This document shows, piece after piece, positions 1 to 12,700 of a stretch of 64,000 bases of DNA. The stretch lies in the NCBI GenBank assembly GCA_002989075.1, contig PSQN01000002.1, positions 1,909,311-1,973,310 of the forward strand, read 5' to 3'. The first letter of the stretch is position 1. Each line of letters starts with the position of its first letter. The notes under the pieces are model-generated. The model made no database searches. It saw only the letters and a list, made by a program, of their open reading frames with translations, and was not told where the DNA came from. The position numbers and the translations under genes were made by a program. The DNA comes from Arthonia radiata. Taxonomy: Eukaryota > Ascomycota > Arthoniomycetes > Arthoniales > Arthoniaceae.

Positions 1-1745
1 TCCTCGTTTAGTGTGCCTGTCCAGGACCCAGGCATTAAAGAATGGTCCTCTGTCTCAAAGAATGATACCGTCCCATCAAACCACCTGACGCTTGCCATAC
101 GGTCACGAGCTCGGACTGATTGCACTATTCCTACCCGATCCGGCGTACGGACGCCGTTCTCTGTCTTGGCTGCTCTAGTCGTAATCAGCTCCCCAGGCCA
201 AGCATCGTCATCATCGTCAAAATCCATGATGGGTACGACTGCGATACTCGGATGTTGCGTCGTGGTCCCGTCCTGCCATAAGACTTCAACCGTCGTCAAA
301 GTCGATCGAATGGTGAAAACGTTGATGTCAAAGCCCAACGTACTTTGTCGAGGTATCCAGCATGACTCAATCTCTCGCTGGCAAACCATGCTTGCTGGGT
401 CTCTGAGACGAACCTTGTCCCCAGCACCGCCTTCCATGCTCTTCCGTTTCAGAGCTTGGCCAGAGCTCTGGCTAACACCATATATGAGTGCTTCTTCAAG
501 TTCATGTCTTTCCAGTTGCGAAGGCGGCATCGCTGGCAGACTCTCGTTCGCTGTCACGGCCGGCTTGGGTTGTAGCCAGTCTATGTCAGCTGAGGCTATG
601 GTAACCTCCGCTACGTAGCCGATCGGGGTTACGTTGGGATTGTATTGACCGTAGATTGCCCTGCCACGGCGCAGGTTCGCTTTTTTCGTTTTGATGAGGT
701 CACCAACTAGAGTATCGGTCACGGGATTGCCATCGACTGTTGTCACGTCTTCTGCATCTTCAAGCTCGATGATAGATCCATCCGAAAGCCTGACTTTGAC
801 ATGTTCATAATAATCCACTACTCGACCTGTATAGCGATGTCAGCCAAAGTTTCGGTGTCGTCGGCGAGACCACATGGCGTTCACCATTTTTTGCGGGCGT
901 GGGCTGGTCTTGGGAATCAGTGAAAATCGACGTACCGATCCAGCCCTTGTAGTAAATCATGCGGTCTGAGTTCACCTCGAGTGAGTCGCAAAGATCGGCA
1001 ACATCGACGTCAAAGATCGTGCGAGACGGTTCGCCTCCGGTCGCTTGCGTACTGGAGGTCGGCGGTGGCCATCTTTGTGGCTCGCGTAAATTTGCGCGGA
1101 CGTGAGTGTCCACGACAGATCCAGACACAGCATCTTCAGGATTCAGCTTGACCACATCCCCGATACACAGCTCGCGGTCGGTGCATTCGATGGCAGACTC
1201 TGGAAGAAGTTCGTGGTCGCGTGCTCTGCCTAAGCGTTCGTGGATCAGCGTCAATGGCCTAGTCTGTTGTAACAATACAGCGCACGAGCACGTATGTGCT
1301 GCACTGCAGATAAGCAGATATGGAACAATTCAGATGGGCTCGAGTGCTCGCTATCTTACCTAAGCCCGCAGTCTGGGTCGAAAGCCACGAGACCAGCACT
1401 GTTCCTGATGGAGGAATGCCCGATGCGACATACTGGTCGTACAGATGCTTGTCGACGGTGAAATGGACTATCTCGTCATCTTCCATAAGTGGCGCATCGT
1501 AATGGCTGTCGACGTCCGCATGTGTCTGCGTGACCAGCCCGACTTTCTGTGCATCCGCCCTCAGCACACACGTGTCGCCCACATAAGCGCCTAGATCGGC
1601 CGGTAAGTAAACGCTTGAGAATGGCGAGCGGTGGCGCCACATGCAACACTCAGGACTTACGGTGCTCTGGATAGTCGCGTTGACCGGATGCGCTGCGAAA
1701 GTTTAAGACGGGGTCAAAACGCGCATCACGCGGACCAGAGACCAT
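1..1745 (-). CDS. UBE2O-like ubiquitin-conjugating enzyme, N-terminal part (runs off left edge)
   Basis: This is the 5' part of a gene continuing beyond base 1; its C-terminal UBC fold is not in the window. Proposed exons are 1745-1661, 1590-1360, 1229-936 and 826-1; all three introns are phase 1 and leave an open frame. The product resembles the N-terminal repeat region of UBE2O-type E2/E3 hybrid enzymes: a GDVVKLNPEDAVSGSVVDT block, VRLSDGSIIELED, VEVLWQDGTTTQHPS followed by a WPGE block, and VGIVQSVRARDRMASVRW, all SH3/Tudor-like strands of that family. UBE2O enzymes ubiquitinate unassembled basic proteins; that role is family knowledge, not seen here. The start at 1745 is the least certain part, and an ATG at 1642 is the alternative. 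The gene is divergent from COG8. Confidence 0.72.
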
Positions 1746-2242
1746 CACAATGGGTCGTGCGCTATTTATAGACAGGAAGGACGCGTCTGCTGCAGGTGCT
1801 GATCTTTCTGACAAGCCCTCCGTAGAGCGGACCTCTTTGGTTTCGAGGTGAAAGTTGGTGGCGAGACGAAGGTTCGTTGCTTCGACCAGGAGGAGTAGTC
1901 GGATTTCAGAGGCCAGCGACTCACGAGACTGATCGCGATGGGCTTTTTATTTTACGAGCAATTAGATCAATGAGATAAAGGGGCATGACGAAGATGTCGG
2001 AAGGGAAGAGGTACTTTCAGTTGACTCTATGCCTGAAGAGGCGAATAACCGGTCTTGGCGGCAGGCTAGACACAACGACTGGTGGACTTGTTCGCTCCTG
2101 CCATTAGTAAGTTGACAGCGCGTATCGCATCGTGATAGGAACTCATGCAAGTCATATCTGCACACGCTTGAAACAGCTCCCAGGCGGTGTGTCGGTGCAG
2201 CGGGCTGGCGAAATTAGGCGAGGGGAAGTCGGCAGGTAATCC
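1746..2242. promoter_or_regulatory. Divergent promoter region, UBE2O-like / COG8
   Basis: This 497-base gap lies between two divergently transcribed genes and must hold both promoters. I see no convincing ORF, RNA gene or repeat in it. Short antisense ORFs near 1962-2317 have no recognisable content. Confidence 0.4.
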
Positions 2243-3748
2243 GTGATGGATGCCCTCAAGGATCTCCTGTACGGCCCAGACGGCGTCGCCAGCAAGGGCC
2301 AGCCGAACAGCGCACACAGTGACTCCATATCAGCCTACGCCGAGAGGCTGTCAACCCTGTCAGTGTCTGCGCTCACCTCGACCGAGCCAGAGTCGCTGAA
2401 TCACGACCACCAATCCCTCTTGCGCTCCCTTCAAGCACTCGCAAAGAGGTCTTACAAGTCGATCAATGCCTCGGCGGCCTCGGTCGCTTCTCTGCGCCAG
2501 AGCCTGCCATCACTATCTAACCATGTCGCCGAATTACAGTCTTCGCTCCCAACATTGGAAACGAAAGCAATATCATTCTCCGACAAGTATGCCAAGCCTA
2601 CGGAAAACCGGGTCCTCGACCGACGGAGGCGAGCAATGCAACTAGGTGACAATGTTGATAAGGTCGCAAATGTGCTCGAGCTTCCCACCTTGCTGCAGTC
2701 GACCATAGCCACCTCGGCGACGACTTCTGGCCCTGGTGCTGCTGGGTCTTCGTCCTCTTCTGCAAATGCTAGCTACGCTCAAGCTCTAGATTTGTACGCG
2801 CGCATAAAGCGCTTGCAGAGGTTGTATCCGGACTCAGATGTCATCACGTCCATCAATCTGCAAGCAGAGGAGGCGATGAGAGGCATGACGACGAGGATTC
2901 TATCTTCACTGCGATCCCAAAATCTTAAGCTTGCAGGAGCTATGCGTCTTGTAGGACTGCTTCGACGTGTAGCGCCTGAATTGGAAGAAGGCCGTAGTGA
3001 CCAGAGCGCTGGATGGTCGTCTGGTGCAAACGAGGGTTCTCTCGGGCTACTGTTCCTTGTTAGCCGCCTGACTAACCTCAACAACACCCTCGAAGCACTT
3101 GAACCGCTGCAGGAGCTCGCGGACCAAGAGACTGAAGTTCGACACAGCGGCAGATTACGGGGCGGCGACTGGGCCGCAGGCCAGCAAACGGAACGCTATC
3201 TCAAAAGGTATATTGAAGTCTTCCGGGAGCAGTGCTTCGCCATCGTGTCAATGTACAAGAGTATCTTCCCAAGTTCCTTAGCAGGTCCAGCCTCCTCTAC
3301 TACTGATACAGACGACAACCTGACGCCGGTGAAGTCTCCCATCTCGAATCGGCAGCCGCAATCTGACGCGAGCGCTATGCCGAACGATGCCATACAGAAA
3401 ACCCCCCCAGCACTTTCCACGTTCACGTTCGAGCTGGTTGATTTGCTCATGGAAACTCTAAAGGCCTATTTACCCAACATTAGAGACTATGGCTCTCGAG
3501 ACAGTCTCCTGACGCAGGTGTTGTACTGTGCTGGCAGCCTTGGTCGCCTGGGGGGAGACTTTGGACTTATGCTCGCGATTCTGCAAGAGGACCTGGAGAA
3601 AGAGGAGGCAACAAAGCCGGATCGTGAGTACGAGTGGATCGATGTCACTAAGAGACACAGGGTCCAGGCTGGCCGTCTGGAGCTTCTGGCGTCTGGAGTT
3701 GGGGCAAACCGGTCAAGCAGTGCGAAGGAAGTTTCCTCAACAGCTTGA
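2243..3748 (+). CDS. COG8: Conserved oligomeric Golgi complex subunit 8 (Dor1 family)
   Basis: A single-exon gene of 501 residues. COG8 belongs to lobe B of the COG tethering complex, which captures retrograde vesicles at the Golgi. Family features seen are an N-terminal helical stretch with SLLRSLQALAKRSYKSI, the block FSDKYAKPTENRVLDRRRR, VLELPTLLQSTI at about residues 143-155, and YAQALDLYARIKRLQRLYP near 177-197, typical of Dor1-like proteins. A later helical region includes RYLKRYIEVFREQCFAIVS. Two Ser/Ala-rich linkers, near 158-175 and 340-385, are probably disordered. The length fits fungal COG8, which is shorter than animal COG8. The first ATG is used; a second M follows directly. No intron is needed. 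Confidence 0.88.
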   Translation: MMDALKDLLYGPDGVASKGQPNSAHSDSISAYAERLSTLSVSALTSTEPESLNHDHQSLLRSLQALAKRSYKSINASAASVASLRQSLPSLSNHVAELQSSLPTLETKAISFSDKYAKPTENRVLDRRRRAMQLGDNVDKVANVLELPTLLQSTIATSATTSGPGAAGSSSSSANASYAQALDLYARIKRLQRLYPDSDVITSINLQAEEAMRGMTTRILSSLRSQNLKLAGAMRLVGLLRRVAPELEEGRSDQSAGWSSGANEGSLGLLFLVSRLTNLNNTLEALEPLQELADQETEVRHSGRLRGGDWAAGQQTERYLKRYIEVFREQCFAIVSMYKSIFPSSLAGPASSTTDTDDNLTPVKSPISNRQPQSDASAMPNDAIQKTPPALSTFTFELVDLLMETLKAYLPNIRDYGSRDSLLTQVLYCAGSLGRLGGDFGLMLAILQEDLEKEEATKPDREYEWIDVTKRHRVQAGRLELLASGVGANRSSSAKEVSSTA

Positions 3749-3907
3749 ACGCCATCTCTTGCAGCAAAGTCAATATCAGCACCACGCTTTCACTATCGCT
3801 GTAACGACCCGATGGGGCCGAACGAATGCCTTTATTAGCTGCATCTGGCCATTCATCGTCGATTACATACATCTTACCACGAACGCGCTGCATCTACACG
3901 GCGCCAC

Positions 3908-5335
3908 TTAATACCTCCTCGGTCGGGGCTTCATACCACCGTCGCCGTAATTGGTAGGCTGGCTGTCGCTCATCAGGCTGAAGTCGTACCGCGCGTTCAG
4001 CACGTACGGTGAATCACCGGGTCCGAAAATCTGCTGAGGCTGGCGGCCCCACTCAGGCTGATTGATACCGTCAATCCAGTCCTCAACTTCCATAACCACG
4101 CACCCGTATTGCGGCACCGTCCGTATGCTGTCGGTCCCCTGCGTTTCTTTAACGGTCACGGTGCCGTTCTGACCGCCACAGCTGTACACTTGAAAGGCAT
4201 GCTGGTCCGTGAAGACGTCAACCTTGATGCCCGTAAAATCCGAAGACAGCGAGGCAATGGGACCCTCAAGCTCCCAGTCGTACTGCCCGAGCGCATCACG
4301 CGCGTTGAGGAGGAAGCAGTTGTCGTAGCCCGTGCAGCCTGTGCCACAATTGCCCTCAGCTTCTGGGGTTGAGAAATTTGCACCGATCTGCTTGGGCGCT
4401 GTGCGGAAATCGTTGAAGCTGCCCGGTTGAATCGCAGCGACATCGCCAGCCGGGATGAGGTCACCGTCCACGACAATGCGCTGCCCCGAGTACGGCAAGC
4501 TTAGCGTGTGATTAAGCGCGCTGCCGTTGGTGTCCGGATTCTGGAAGGCGTCGAGGTTCCAGTAAGTGTGCGAGCTCAGCATGATGGGCGTTGTCTTGGT
4601 GGTAGGCAGCGCCGTCATGCGCAGATGCCAGGCGTACGGCGTGAGGGTATAAGTGACGTAGGAGATGACCTCGCCTGGGAAGCCCTCCGCCCCGTCTGGA
4701 TCTACGATGGAGAAGGTAATGGAGTTGGTCGTGTGTGCGGTTACCTGTGCACTGCGTCAACGACCCAGAGTCACCTGGCAAGAAGTAGCTCAATGGAAAA
4801 CTCACAGTCCAGTTTCGCCAATCCCAGCCACGCAGACCACCGTGAAGAGCGTCCTCACCTGGTTTACCAACATTCTCATTCGGTACAATGTTAAAGGTTT
4901 CGCCTTCTAGCTCGAACGTTGCGTTTTTGATGCGATTCGCATAACGACCGGGGACCCCTCCGAAGTGAGGGTGCTGCCCATCCTCACTATAGTATGTCGC
5001 GTTGTCCCAGCCGAGCACGATGTCGCGCTCGACGCCATTGGTATCATTAATGAAGAGGTTGGAGATGGACGCGCCGTAAGGGATGAAGGTGGCACGTATG
5101 CCTTCAGCCTGGACAGTGTATTTACCATCATCTGTCTGTAGGGAACGTCAGCACAGGATCACACCAGTGTTGTCATTGGAGCCTCGAAGTTTGTTGAACG
5201 CACCGCATTGGTGCCATTGCCAGCCAACGGCTCGCCCAGAGCACCCAGCATAGCAGGGGCAGTAACTTGAGGACCTTGGGCAGCTGCAAGCACAGCAGCT
5301 CCACCCAGGAGTGCTGAGGTGAGTGAGGTCCTCAT
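3908..5335 (-). CDS. Secreted aldose 1-epimerase-like protein (galactose mutarotase fold)
   Basis: Three exons, 5335-5204, 5135-4806 and 4744-3908, give 432 residues; both introns (68 and 61 bp) are phase 0. Aldose 1-epimerases interconvert alpha and beta anomers of hexoses. Family blocks include PYGASISNLFIND, GGVPGRYANRIKNATF with the Arg typical of the active site, DALHGGLRGWDWRNW with the conserved His, MLSSHTYWNLDAF, and a late HAFQVYSCGG. The N terminus, MRTSLTSALLGGAAVLAAAQG, reads as a signal peptide, so I chose this ATG over one 13 codons upstream at 5374. Several NxT/S sequons (NATY, NATF, NWTV) fit secretion. It probably acts on extracellular sugars; the natural substrate is unknown. 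Confidence 0.85.
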
Positions 5336-6256
5336 GTTGGCGTCGTGGGATACTGTGCTGTCGGATGAATGCAACTGGCAGCGCGGTGGAGCTTCAACCC
5401 TCGTGCAGGGGAGAGGAAGAGGAGAGGCGAAGGGAAGAAGGAAAGGATTTAAGATGAGGTGACGAGGTTATGACTTGTACTGCAGCGCAACGCGCCAATG
5501 TCATTGCTCGCACCAGCTCCCGCACTGCAGCAACGCCTTGGTTCATCATTGGCCGGTGCCTGACTCGCTTCTGGATCTCCATGTGGAGATGTGCTGCGGT
5601 CAGAAAGTACGTGACACATGCACGGCATCACATACAGCCCAAGGAGACGCCATCAAAGCTTATTTCCCCCGCCGTCAACTTCCAATCTTGGCCAAAGGCA
5701 TCCCCACGGGCGTGAAATTAGCGTTGAACTCAGCCCCCACGTCTATTCCTCTCGTGCCTCTCTAGGAGTACGCTCCCACCTCCTTTGGCATTATTAGTCA
5801 ACCTCCATCTCAGTACATGTCGATGTGAGCATGAGTAGCGCTTGCACATGGGCCGAGAACTTTGGTGGAAACGCTGGTAGGTGAATAATGATCTGAGACT
5901 CCATTTTGCAAGCTGACTGCTAGCTCTGTTTCTATTTTGCCTCCACAGCCAGCTTTTAACGCGTTAAGCAACGTGCACTTTCGCGAGCTCGCTTCAACGA
6001 ACCTGTTGCCGTTGCATTTTACCATTAAAATCATATCGTACACCCCAATCAGGGTGTACTCGGAAGATGGCATCGCTATCTGGACGGCGTGAACCATCTG
6101 GACGCTCAGATTAAACGCCGATCATGAGTGCTACTGCTGCAGGAGGGGAGTGGAAAAGTAAGGAAGGGCAGGTCGTCGTAATGAGGCCTCCAAAGTGAGG
6201 CCTCTTCGATCAAGGCGCCCCAGAACACAAAACTGTCGTCGTTCGTCTGGGATGGC
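5336..6256. other. Intergenic, promoter side of the aldose epimerase-like gene
   Basis: No gene is supported here. On the minus strand, 5399-5450 is strongly pyrimidine-rich, as is common just upstream of fungal starts. The rest holds only short overlapping frames with no recognisable content. Confidence 0.4.
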
Positions 6257-7033
6257 ATGGCCAATTCAGAGCGTCCAACAGCTAAAGCCACGACGGAGGG
6301 TGCTCAATCGTCCTCGAGCTTTGATATGGACGATGTATCATATAGAAGTGGTAGTCTGAAATATCTAGACGTGATATCATCTCATCCGTCGTCTTCGTCT
6401 CGTCTTTTCGAGGCAACTTGGCAGGGACGGCAGGCTCGAAGACCAGTTCTTACAGCGACGTGTGACTCTTGGAAAGCAACGTGTGGACTGCCAGACATTG
6501 TCACGCACTGCAGTGGTAAGCTCAACAACGTCGACAGTTTTCCTTCTGCAGCTTCTGAGGCGAGAGCCATCATTGAAGACAGCTGGCAACGACTCGCAAA
6601 ATCATTTTCAAGATGAAGACTTGCTGGGACGACTGCTGCATCACTAACCTTGATTAGAAAACCTGAGCACTAGTACAGTTACAGTAGCAGTAGTAGTAGC
6701 CGTACGTTGTCGGCATTACCACAATGTTCAGCGGCAAGCAAGTGGCGAGCTGGTGTTGCCTTCGAAGAGCTGGCCTAGAATTTGACAATGCCGGTGCAAC
6801 TGCTCTTCAGAATGACTTGTGCTTACTTCATGTGCCTAGATCGTGTCTTGACGTCCTATGCAATGTTTCGGGGAAGGTGGTGGAACTCTCTTGAGACGCG
6901 TCCGCAACGCGTCGAAGCCCACCACTTCTCATCCCCAACGACGCGTTCCTGCAGCAAGCACGCGCCTTCCAACACAAACATAAACACTTCTGCCGTCATG
7001 GCAACTATCGCGTCGTCACCGACTGCTGAATAA
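6257..7033 (+). CDS. Hypothetical small protein with an introner-like intron
   Basis: I do not recognise this product. Exons 6257-6515 and 6840-7033 join in phase 1 to give 150 residues without a stop. The predicted intron, 6516-6839, matches the ABC-transporter intron at 12951-13258 along most of its length and has GTAAGC and CTAG ends. The protein is Ser/Thr/Arg-rich with no signal peptide, membrane segment or known domain. The evidence that it is a gene is mainly that the intron-like element is flanked by frames that join correctly. It could instead be a decayed gene or a non-coding transcript. Confidence 0.3.
6516..6839 (+). repeat. Introner-like element, long subfamily, copy 1
   Basis: A 324-bp sequence beginning GTAAGC and ending TGCCTAG. 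It aligns along most of its length with the ABC intron at 12951-13258. Shared blocks include TTTCCTTCT, CTTGATT(A/G)GAA, GCAAGCAGTGGCGAGCTGG with small changes, and TTGACTTGTGCT near the 3' end. A polypyrimidine stretch is weak but present. The two copies lie 6 kb apart in unrelated contexts. Confidence 0.7.
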
Positions 7034-9787
7034 TCCTTCCCCGCCATTCTTTATCTTGCTGCTTCGCACGCTTTCTTTTCTCCTCCCAAACAACATTCCC
7101 TTCATCGACGACCCTCCCCCACCGCCATCAACCATCAACTTCTCTCGGTTTTCATCATGGCAAGCATCTTTGAGCTCTTAATAGAGCATTCAAGTACATA
7201 CAATGTGAGTCTCGACTACGTTGTCGTCGCCGGTGCCGCGGATTGCTGACGGCAAGTTTTCACCCATCATCAGATTTACTTTTTCCGCCTCCCTTACTTA
7301 CCTTTTCTCAGCTGCACCTATTGCGAGCGCCTTTCAACAGCTCAATGGCATCAACAGCACACATACAAGCCACCAAGAGGTGGTGATCTCTGCTGACGTC
7401 AGCACCGCCGTCGCTTGAGCACTTCAAGGTTGAGTGCCCCCTACCCTTCCGCCTTGCTTAAGCAGTCTGCTGACCTTCATTATTGACCCATCACACACGA
7501 GTCCGCTGAGGGTGACCCCGACCAGACTTCGTACCTCATCGTGGTGCCGGGTGAACTCGATGTGCTTTGTTTGGCCCCCTACGGCTCTGGGGTGATGCCC
7601 CAATAAGCCCAAGGGTCGAGGGTGATTCCTCGCGAGCAAAAACATCATCGAGGCTGAAGTGAAGTCATTCGAACGCATGCACGCCGCTCCCTGGCCATCC
7701 GGGATGCACTATGGCGGGGACTTGATGGAACTTTCATGAAGTCATTTGAACGCAGACACGCCGCTCCCTGGCTATCCGGGATGCACTATGGCGGGAGATG
7801 CATCAGCCAAGAAACGAGGTCACAAACAGAGCCCGGTGTGCGGAGCTTGACAAATGTAGGAAACCCCAGTGCCGCTCGGTCGACCCCGATGCCCCTGCCG
7901 GACTTGCGCGTCTTTGGACATGAGTGGTTGGGCACTCACAGGCTGATGTATTCTCTGGTGGGCTTCCGTTGGGCTCTTGCACTCTGGGTTCGTCTGCTCA
8001 TTGTGGGTTGTTGGCTTTTTTCCAGGTATATGCTGCCTCCCTTCTTCGGGTTGGTACAGACTGCTTGAAACGACCTCTTCGGGTACCGGCTCCTTGCTCG
8101 CAAGGTTGCCAACTTCCGGCAACTGATTTGTGTAACCTTCCGGTGGGATCAATGAAGTTTGGGGCTCTATTGGCGGCGTGGTAGCCCGGGTTCCTTGGGT
8201 ATATCCTTAGAAATGGACCGAAAAAGCTCTGGCATTCAGGGGGAAGTATGAGCGAACCGACTCTCCAGTGAGCATTAGAGAGCGCTGCCCCTGTCCGTCT
8301 GGCGGGATCACTCGTGGGTCCGGCTGTTGACATTGGGTCACAAAAGACGGGCAGGCACCGAGAAGACTCCAACCTCTGCGCGGTCTCGGTAAGGATAGTG
8401 GATGAATCTCAGGAGTTGCTATGCTGACATCCAGTTCTTAGGTGACTAGTACTGCCTTTCAGGCGGGAAGCTAAGGAGCATTGTCGTTCATGTGGGCACT
8501 CAAGGTATTGCTTGAGCGATGCGGTACGCGCCCGTCGGTGAGTTGCTGCTGGCTTGTTCTACCATCTGTTCACTGACTACGCTGTAGGTTCATGATTTCA
8601 CCAGTCGATCTACTCTTACATGTTGGGAAAAGTGGGCGGTGGGGATATAAGTGAGTCAAGGCTGCAAAAGGGAGGGCTTAGGGACAAAAGCCAGGAGCCG
8701 AGCCAAGGGAGGAGTTGTGGAGGTGTCAATAGTGGAAGAGAGAGATGAGCGTATACAGGTAGTACGGAGGTGAAGACGTGAAGAATGAATGTGGTCCTTC
8801 AATGAGAGTCTTGGCATGATGATTTTCGCCACTGCCATATGCATATCTGGCTATGTCGGCACTTTATTCTCCATACGCAGCAAGGCAGCAAGCAGCACAC
8901 CAGTAGCTACGCCAACCTCTATGCACACCGCCGCCACTTTTGGAGATGGCCTGCCGTGCACGCTGTCGAAGAAAACATAAAAGGGTAGTTGCTGTGTGAG
9001 ATTGCGGCGTAAATACGAGCAAAAGGCGGTGACTAAGCAGGCATACATAACAAGGTAGGTGAGGCTGAGAGGGGAGGAAGAATGGTTGGGATTTGCAGGA
9101 GAGTGCGAGTGCCGTCCTTCTGGAAAGCGCGAGCACAAGCCCGCCCGGAAACGGACGGCACCCGAGCACCCGGTCCCACCATCTGGAATTTGTAAGCTGC
9201 CCCAGCCATATCACCCATTCACGCTGAGTCTTGACCATTGTTGGCTCCCTTGCCTGGGCGTAGGTAATACTACGATCGTTCTGGCGTGACTCATAGTCTG
9301 AGAACGGACTGCGAGGGCGATCTTACACTGCTGACAACCTCCGTGCGGGCACCAAGAACGCAGTCAAAGGCGCCGACGAGGTTAACGGAATAAAGACAGA
9401 CAACTCCGACGCGGCGACCAATAAGCTTCTCGCACGAGCCTGACTGTGGCCCAAGGTTCGCCGAGACCGCCGTTTTGGGACTGATCATTTCTAAGATTCT
9501 CCTACTTACTCACGCGTCATCCGCCCGACTTCAAGGTCGCTTATTCGCGATAAGGTGCTCTTCTCAACGGCCATCTCCTGTTCTTTTCCTCGCCTGCACC
9601 TTTGCTGGAGTGTCAACTCTCCTCTCCGGCCACATCTGCTCTACCTTGAATTCCATCTCTTTCAGTGTTCTTTCCTCAGCTTCCCAAATTACCGTCATTG
9701 AACTGTCGCCAAGCACTATATCCGTTCTGCCGACGTCAACATTGAGTCCGAGGTCGGAAGAGCTGCGTGCTCCTGTAATACTACACC
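7034..9787. other. Long intergenic stretch without a supported gene
   Basis: No frame here carries a recognisable protein. A pyrimidine-rich run at about 7050-7150 precedes an ATG at 7157 that opens 16 codons and then meets GTGAGT. This looks like the start of a spliced transcript, but no convincing second exon follows. An imperfect 77-bp tandem duplication begins at 7661. The remainder (8150-9480) has only short frames on both strands. It may hold a long non-coding RNA or the far upstream region of the ABC transporter. Confidence 0.4.
7661..7798. repeat. Imperfect tandem duplication, 77-bp period
   Basis: The block starting GAAGTCATTCGAACGCATGC at 7661 recurs from 7738 with few substitutions. 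Both copies contain CGCCGCTCCCTGGC and ATCCGGGATGCACTATGG. The second copy ends by about 7798. Confidence 0.85.
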
Positions 9788-12700
9788 ATGTGGTCAGGGT
9801 CACCAGCATACGAGCGCAAGGAGACTAGTGATAGAGATCCAAATCCCCTTCACAACCCTGATCAACACCTGGAAACGCTGACCGAGGACAATGCTGCAGG
9901 CGTCCTCGCAGACGGTACTGATGGCCGAAAGAGAGAGTCTGGAATGTGGGGGGAACGGGACGTAGGAGGACCTGTAAATGAGGAACAAGCGAAGGTAATA
10001 CTACTGATGGCACATGAAGTCTAGTAATCTAAAACAAAAGCAGGAGGATTATGAGACGCTGCGGCGAGAATTGACCGAACTTTCTAAAACTCAATCCGGC
10101 CAATCGCTCAAATCGAAGAAGTCTTCAAAATCACTCAAGACCCGTAAGTCCTCAACGGCACTGGCAAAGGTCAGTAGCAGAAATAGTGGCCGAGCTTGGC
10201 CTCAGCGAACTCACACTCAGGGTACGATTCTCAGCAAAGAAACGACTGGCGACAATGAATGGGGCGAAGAGCGTGAGGAGGAGGATTTCGACCTAAACGA
10301 CTTCATGCGAGAAGGTCATTTCGAGAAGCGCATCGAAGGTCATTCTGCCAAACGCATTGGAGTTGTGTTCAAGCACTTGACCGTCAAAGGCGTCGGCTCG
10401 ACCGCCACTTTCGTGAAGACACTCCCTGATGCCGTCTTGGGCACTTTTGGGCCCGACCTCTATCAGCTTCTGTCTCGATTTCTCCCCTTTCTCAGATTCG
10501 GCCATAGCGCCGAGCGCACCCTCCTTAACGACTTCACGGGCGTTGTTCGAGACGGTGAAATGCTCTTAGTACTTGGACGTCCTGGTGCCGGATGCTCAAC
10601 TTTTCTCAAAGCCGTGGCCAACGACAGAAGTCATTACGCTGGAGTTTTGGGTGACGTGAGCTACGGCGGCATCCCTGCCGACAAGCAGAAGAAGCTGTAC
10701 CGTGGCGAAGTCAACTATAACCCAGAGGATGATGTGCACATGCCGGATCTAAACGTGTGGCAGACCTTTGTATTTGCTTTGATCAACAAAACCAAAAAGC
10801 GTGACTCTGGTGAAATCCCCACCACGGCTAGCGCACTAATGCGGATGTTTGGAATCTCACACACGAAATACACGAAGGTCGGTAATGAGTATGTGCGCGG
10901 CATCTCTGGTGGTGAGCGCAAGCGCGTTTCCATCGCAGAAACCCTTGCCACCAAGAGCACTGTCCTCTGTTGGGATAACTCCACCCGTGGGCTCGATGCC
11001 AGCACCGCCCTCGACTACGCAAAGTCGCTTCGGATCATGACCGACATCAGCAACAAGGCTACGCTCACCACCTTGTACCAAGCTGGTGAAGGTATCTACC
11101 AGCAAATGGACAAGGTGTTGGTCATAGATGCTGGTCGGTGTATCTTTCAAGGTCCTGCCAGTGAAGCCCGTCAATACTTCGTCGACCTTGGGTTCTACGC
11201 GCCCGACAGACAGACCACTGCCGACTTTCTCACTGCCTGCACTGACCCCAATGAGCGCCGCTTCCGTGATGGCTTCCAGCACCGAGCGCCAAAAACCGCT
11301 GCGGAGCTCGAAGCCGCTTACAAGAAGAGTGAACATTATCAGAGGGTCTTGCGAGATGTCGAAGGCTATGAGAAAGAGCTGCAAGAGAACAATTATGGGG
11401 TGGCACAAGAGTTTGAAGAGGCCGTCCAGCAAGGCAAGAGCCATAGAACCGTCTCCAAGAAGGTAAGTTCACCGAGTCTCCGCTTTAGCCTCTGTGGTAT
11501 CTTGCTGCCCAGTTCAAAACTCATTGGCCGACTTTCGTGAAAGATGCTGCACACAGAGCCTGAAAATCTGGCGACGGTGCTACCCAGAACGCATTATGCT
11601 AACACTTGAACCCGCAGTCTCCATACACCATTAGCTTCCCAAGACAAGTCCTCGCCTGCGCTCGACGTGAGTTCTGGCTTCTGGCTGGCGACTTGACGAC
11701 ACTCTATACCAAGGCATTCATCATCGTTTCCAATGGTTTGATCGTCGGCTCGCTCTTCTACGGCGAATCGCTTGACTCGACTGGCGCCTTCTCTCGTGGC
11801 GGCGCCCTCTTCTTCGCTATTCTTTTCCTCGGTTGGTTGCAACTCACGGAACTCATGAAGGCTGTCACCGGACGCAACGTCGTCGCACGGCAGCATGAGT
11901 ACGCCTTGTACCGGCCGTCAGCCGTCACCCTCGCCCGTGTGCTTGTCGATTTCCCGGTACTTCTCCCGCAGGTCGTTGTCTTTGCCATCATCATGTACTT
12001 CATGTGCAACCTGGACATCGACGTGTCGAAGTTTTTCATCTACACGCTTTTCGTCTACACTACAACGATGATGCTCACGGCTTTGTACCGCATGTTCGCT
12101 TCACTCTCGCCAGCCATCGATGACGCCGTACGATTCTCAGGCATTTCGCTCAATCTGCTCATCATTTACACCGGTTATGTTATTCCAAAGCCGCAGCTCA
12201 TCAGCGAATATATCTGGTTCGGATGGATATACTACATCAACCCTTTGGCATACTCATACGAGGCTGTTCAAGCTAACGAGTTTGCTGGTCGCGATATTCC
12301 ATGCGCGCCATCGCAACTCGTTCCGCAGCAAGTCCCTGGTGGACCACCTGTGGATCCAGCACATCAAGGCTGTACACTGTCTGGTTCAGGCATTGACCAG
12401 ACTGTCATCCCAGGCTCCGAATACATTAACTCCAACTACACGTATACGCGTAGCCACCTCTGGAGGAACTTTGGCGTTCTCATCGCGTACACAGTACTCT
12501 ACATTGTCGTCACGATGTTTGCCACACAGGTGTTCAACTTTGCCAAGGAAGGCGGCGGTGCGCTTGTTTTCGTAAAGAACAAGCGATCAAAGGCCGCAGT
12601 GAAGACCAAAGCGCCTCCCCCAGCTGACGCCGAGAAGGGTGGCCAAATTGAAGACAGCAGTGCATCGAGCGAGAGGACAGAGACCGACATGGAGAAGGGC

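Noticed and set aside
5136-5203. Aldose epimerase intron 1 as an introner because it ends GTGCTGACGTTCCCTACAG
   Set aside because: Only the branch-site and acceptor region look alike, as expected for any fungal intron; at 68 bp it has no room for the core.
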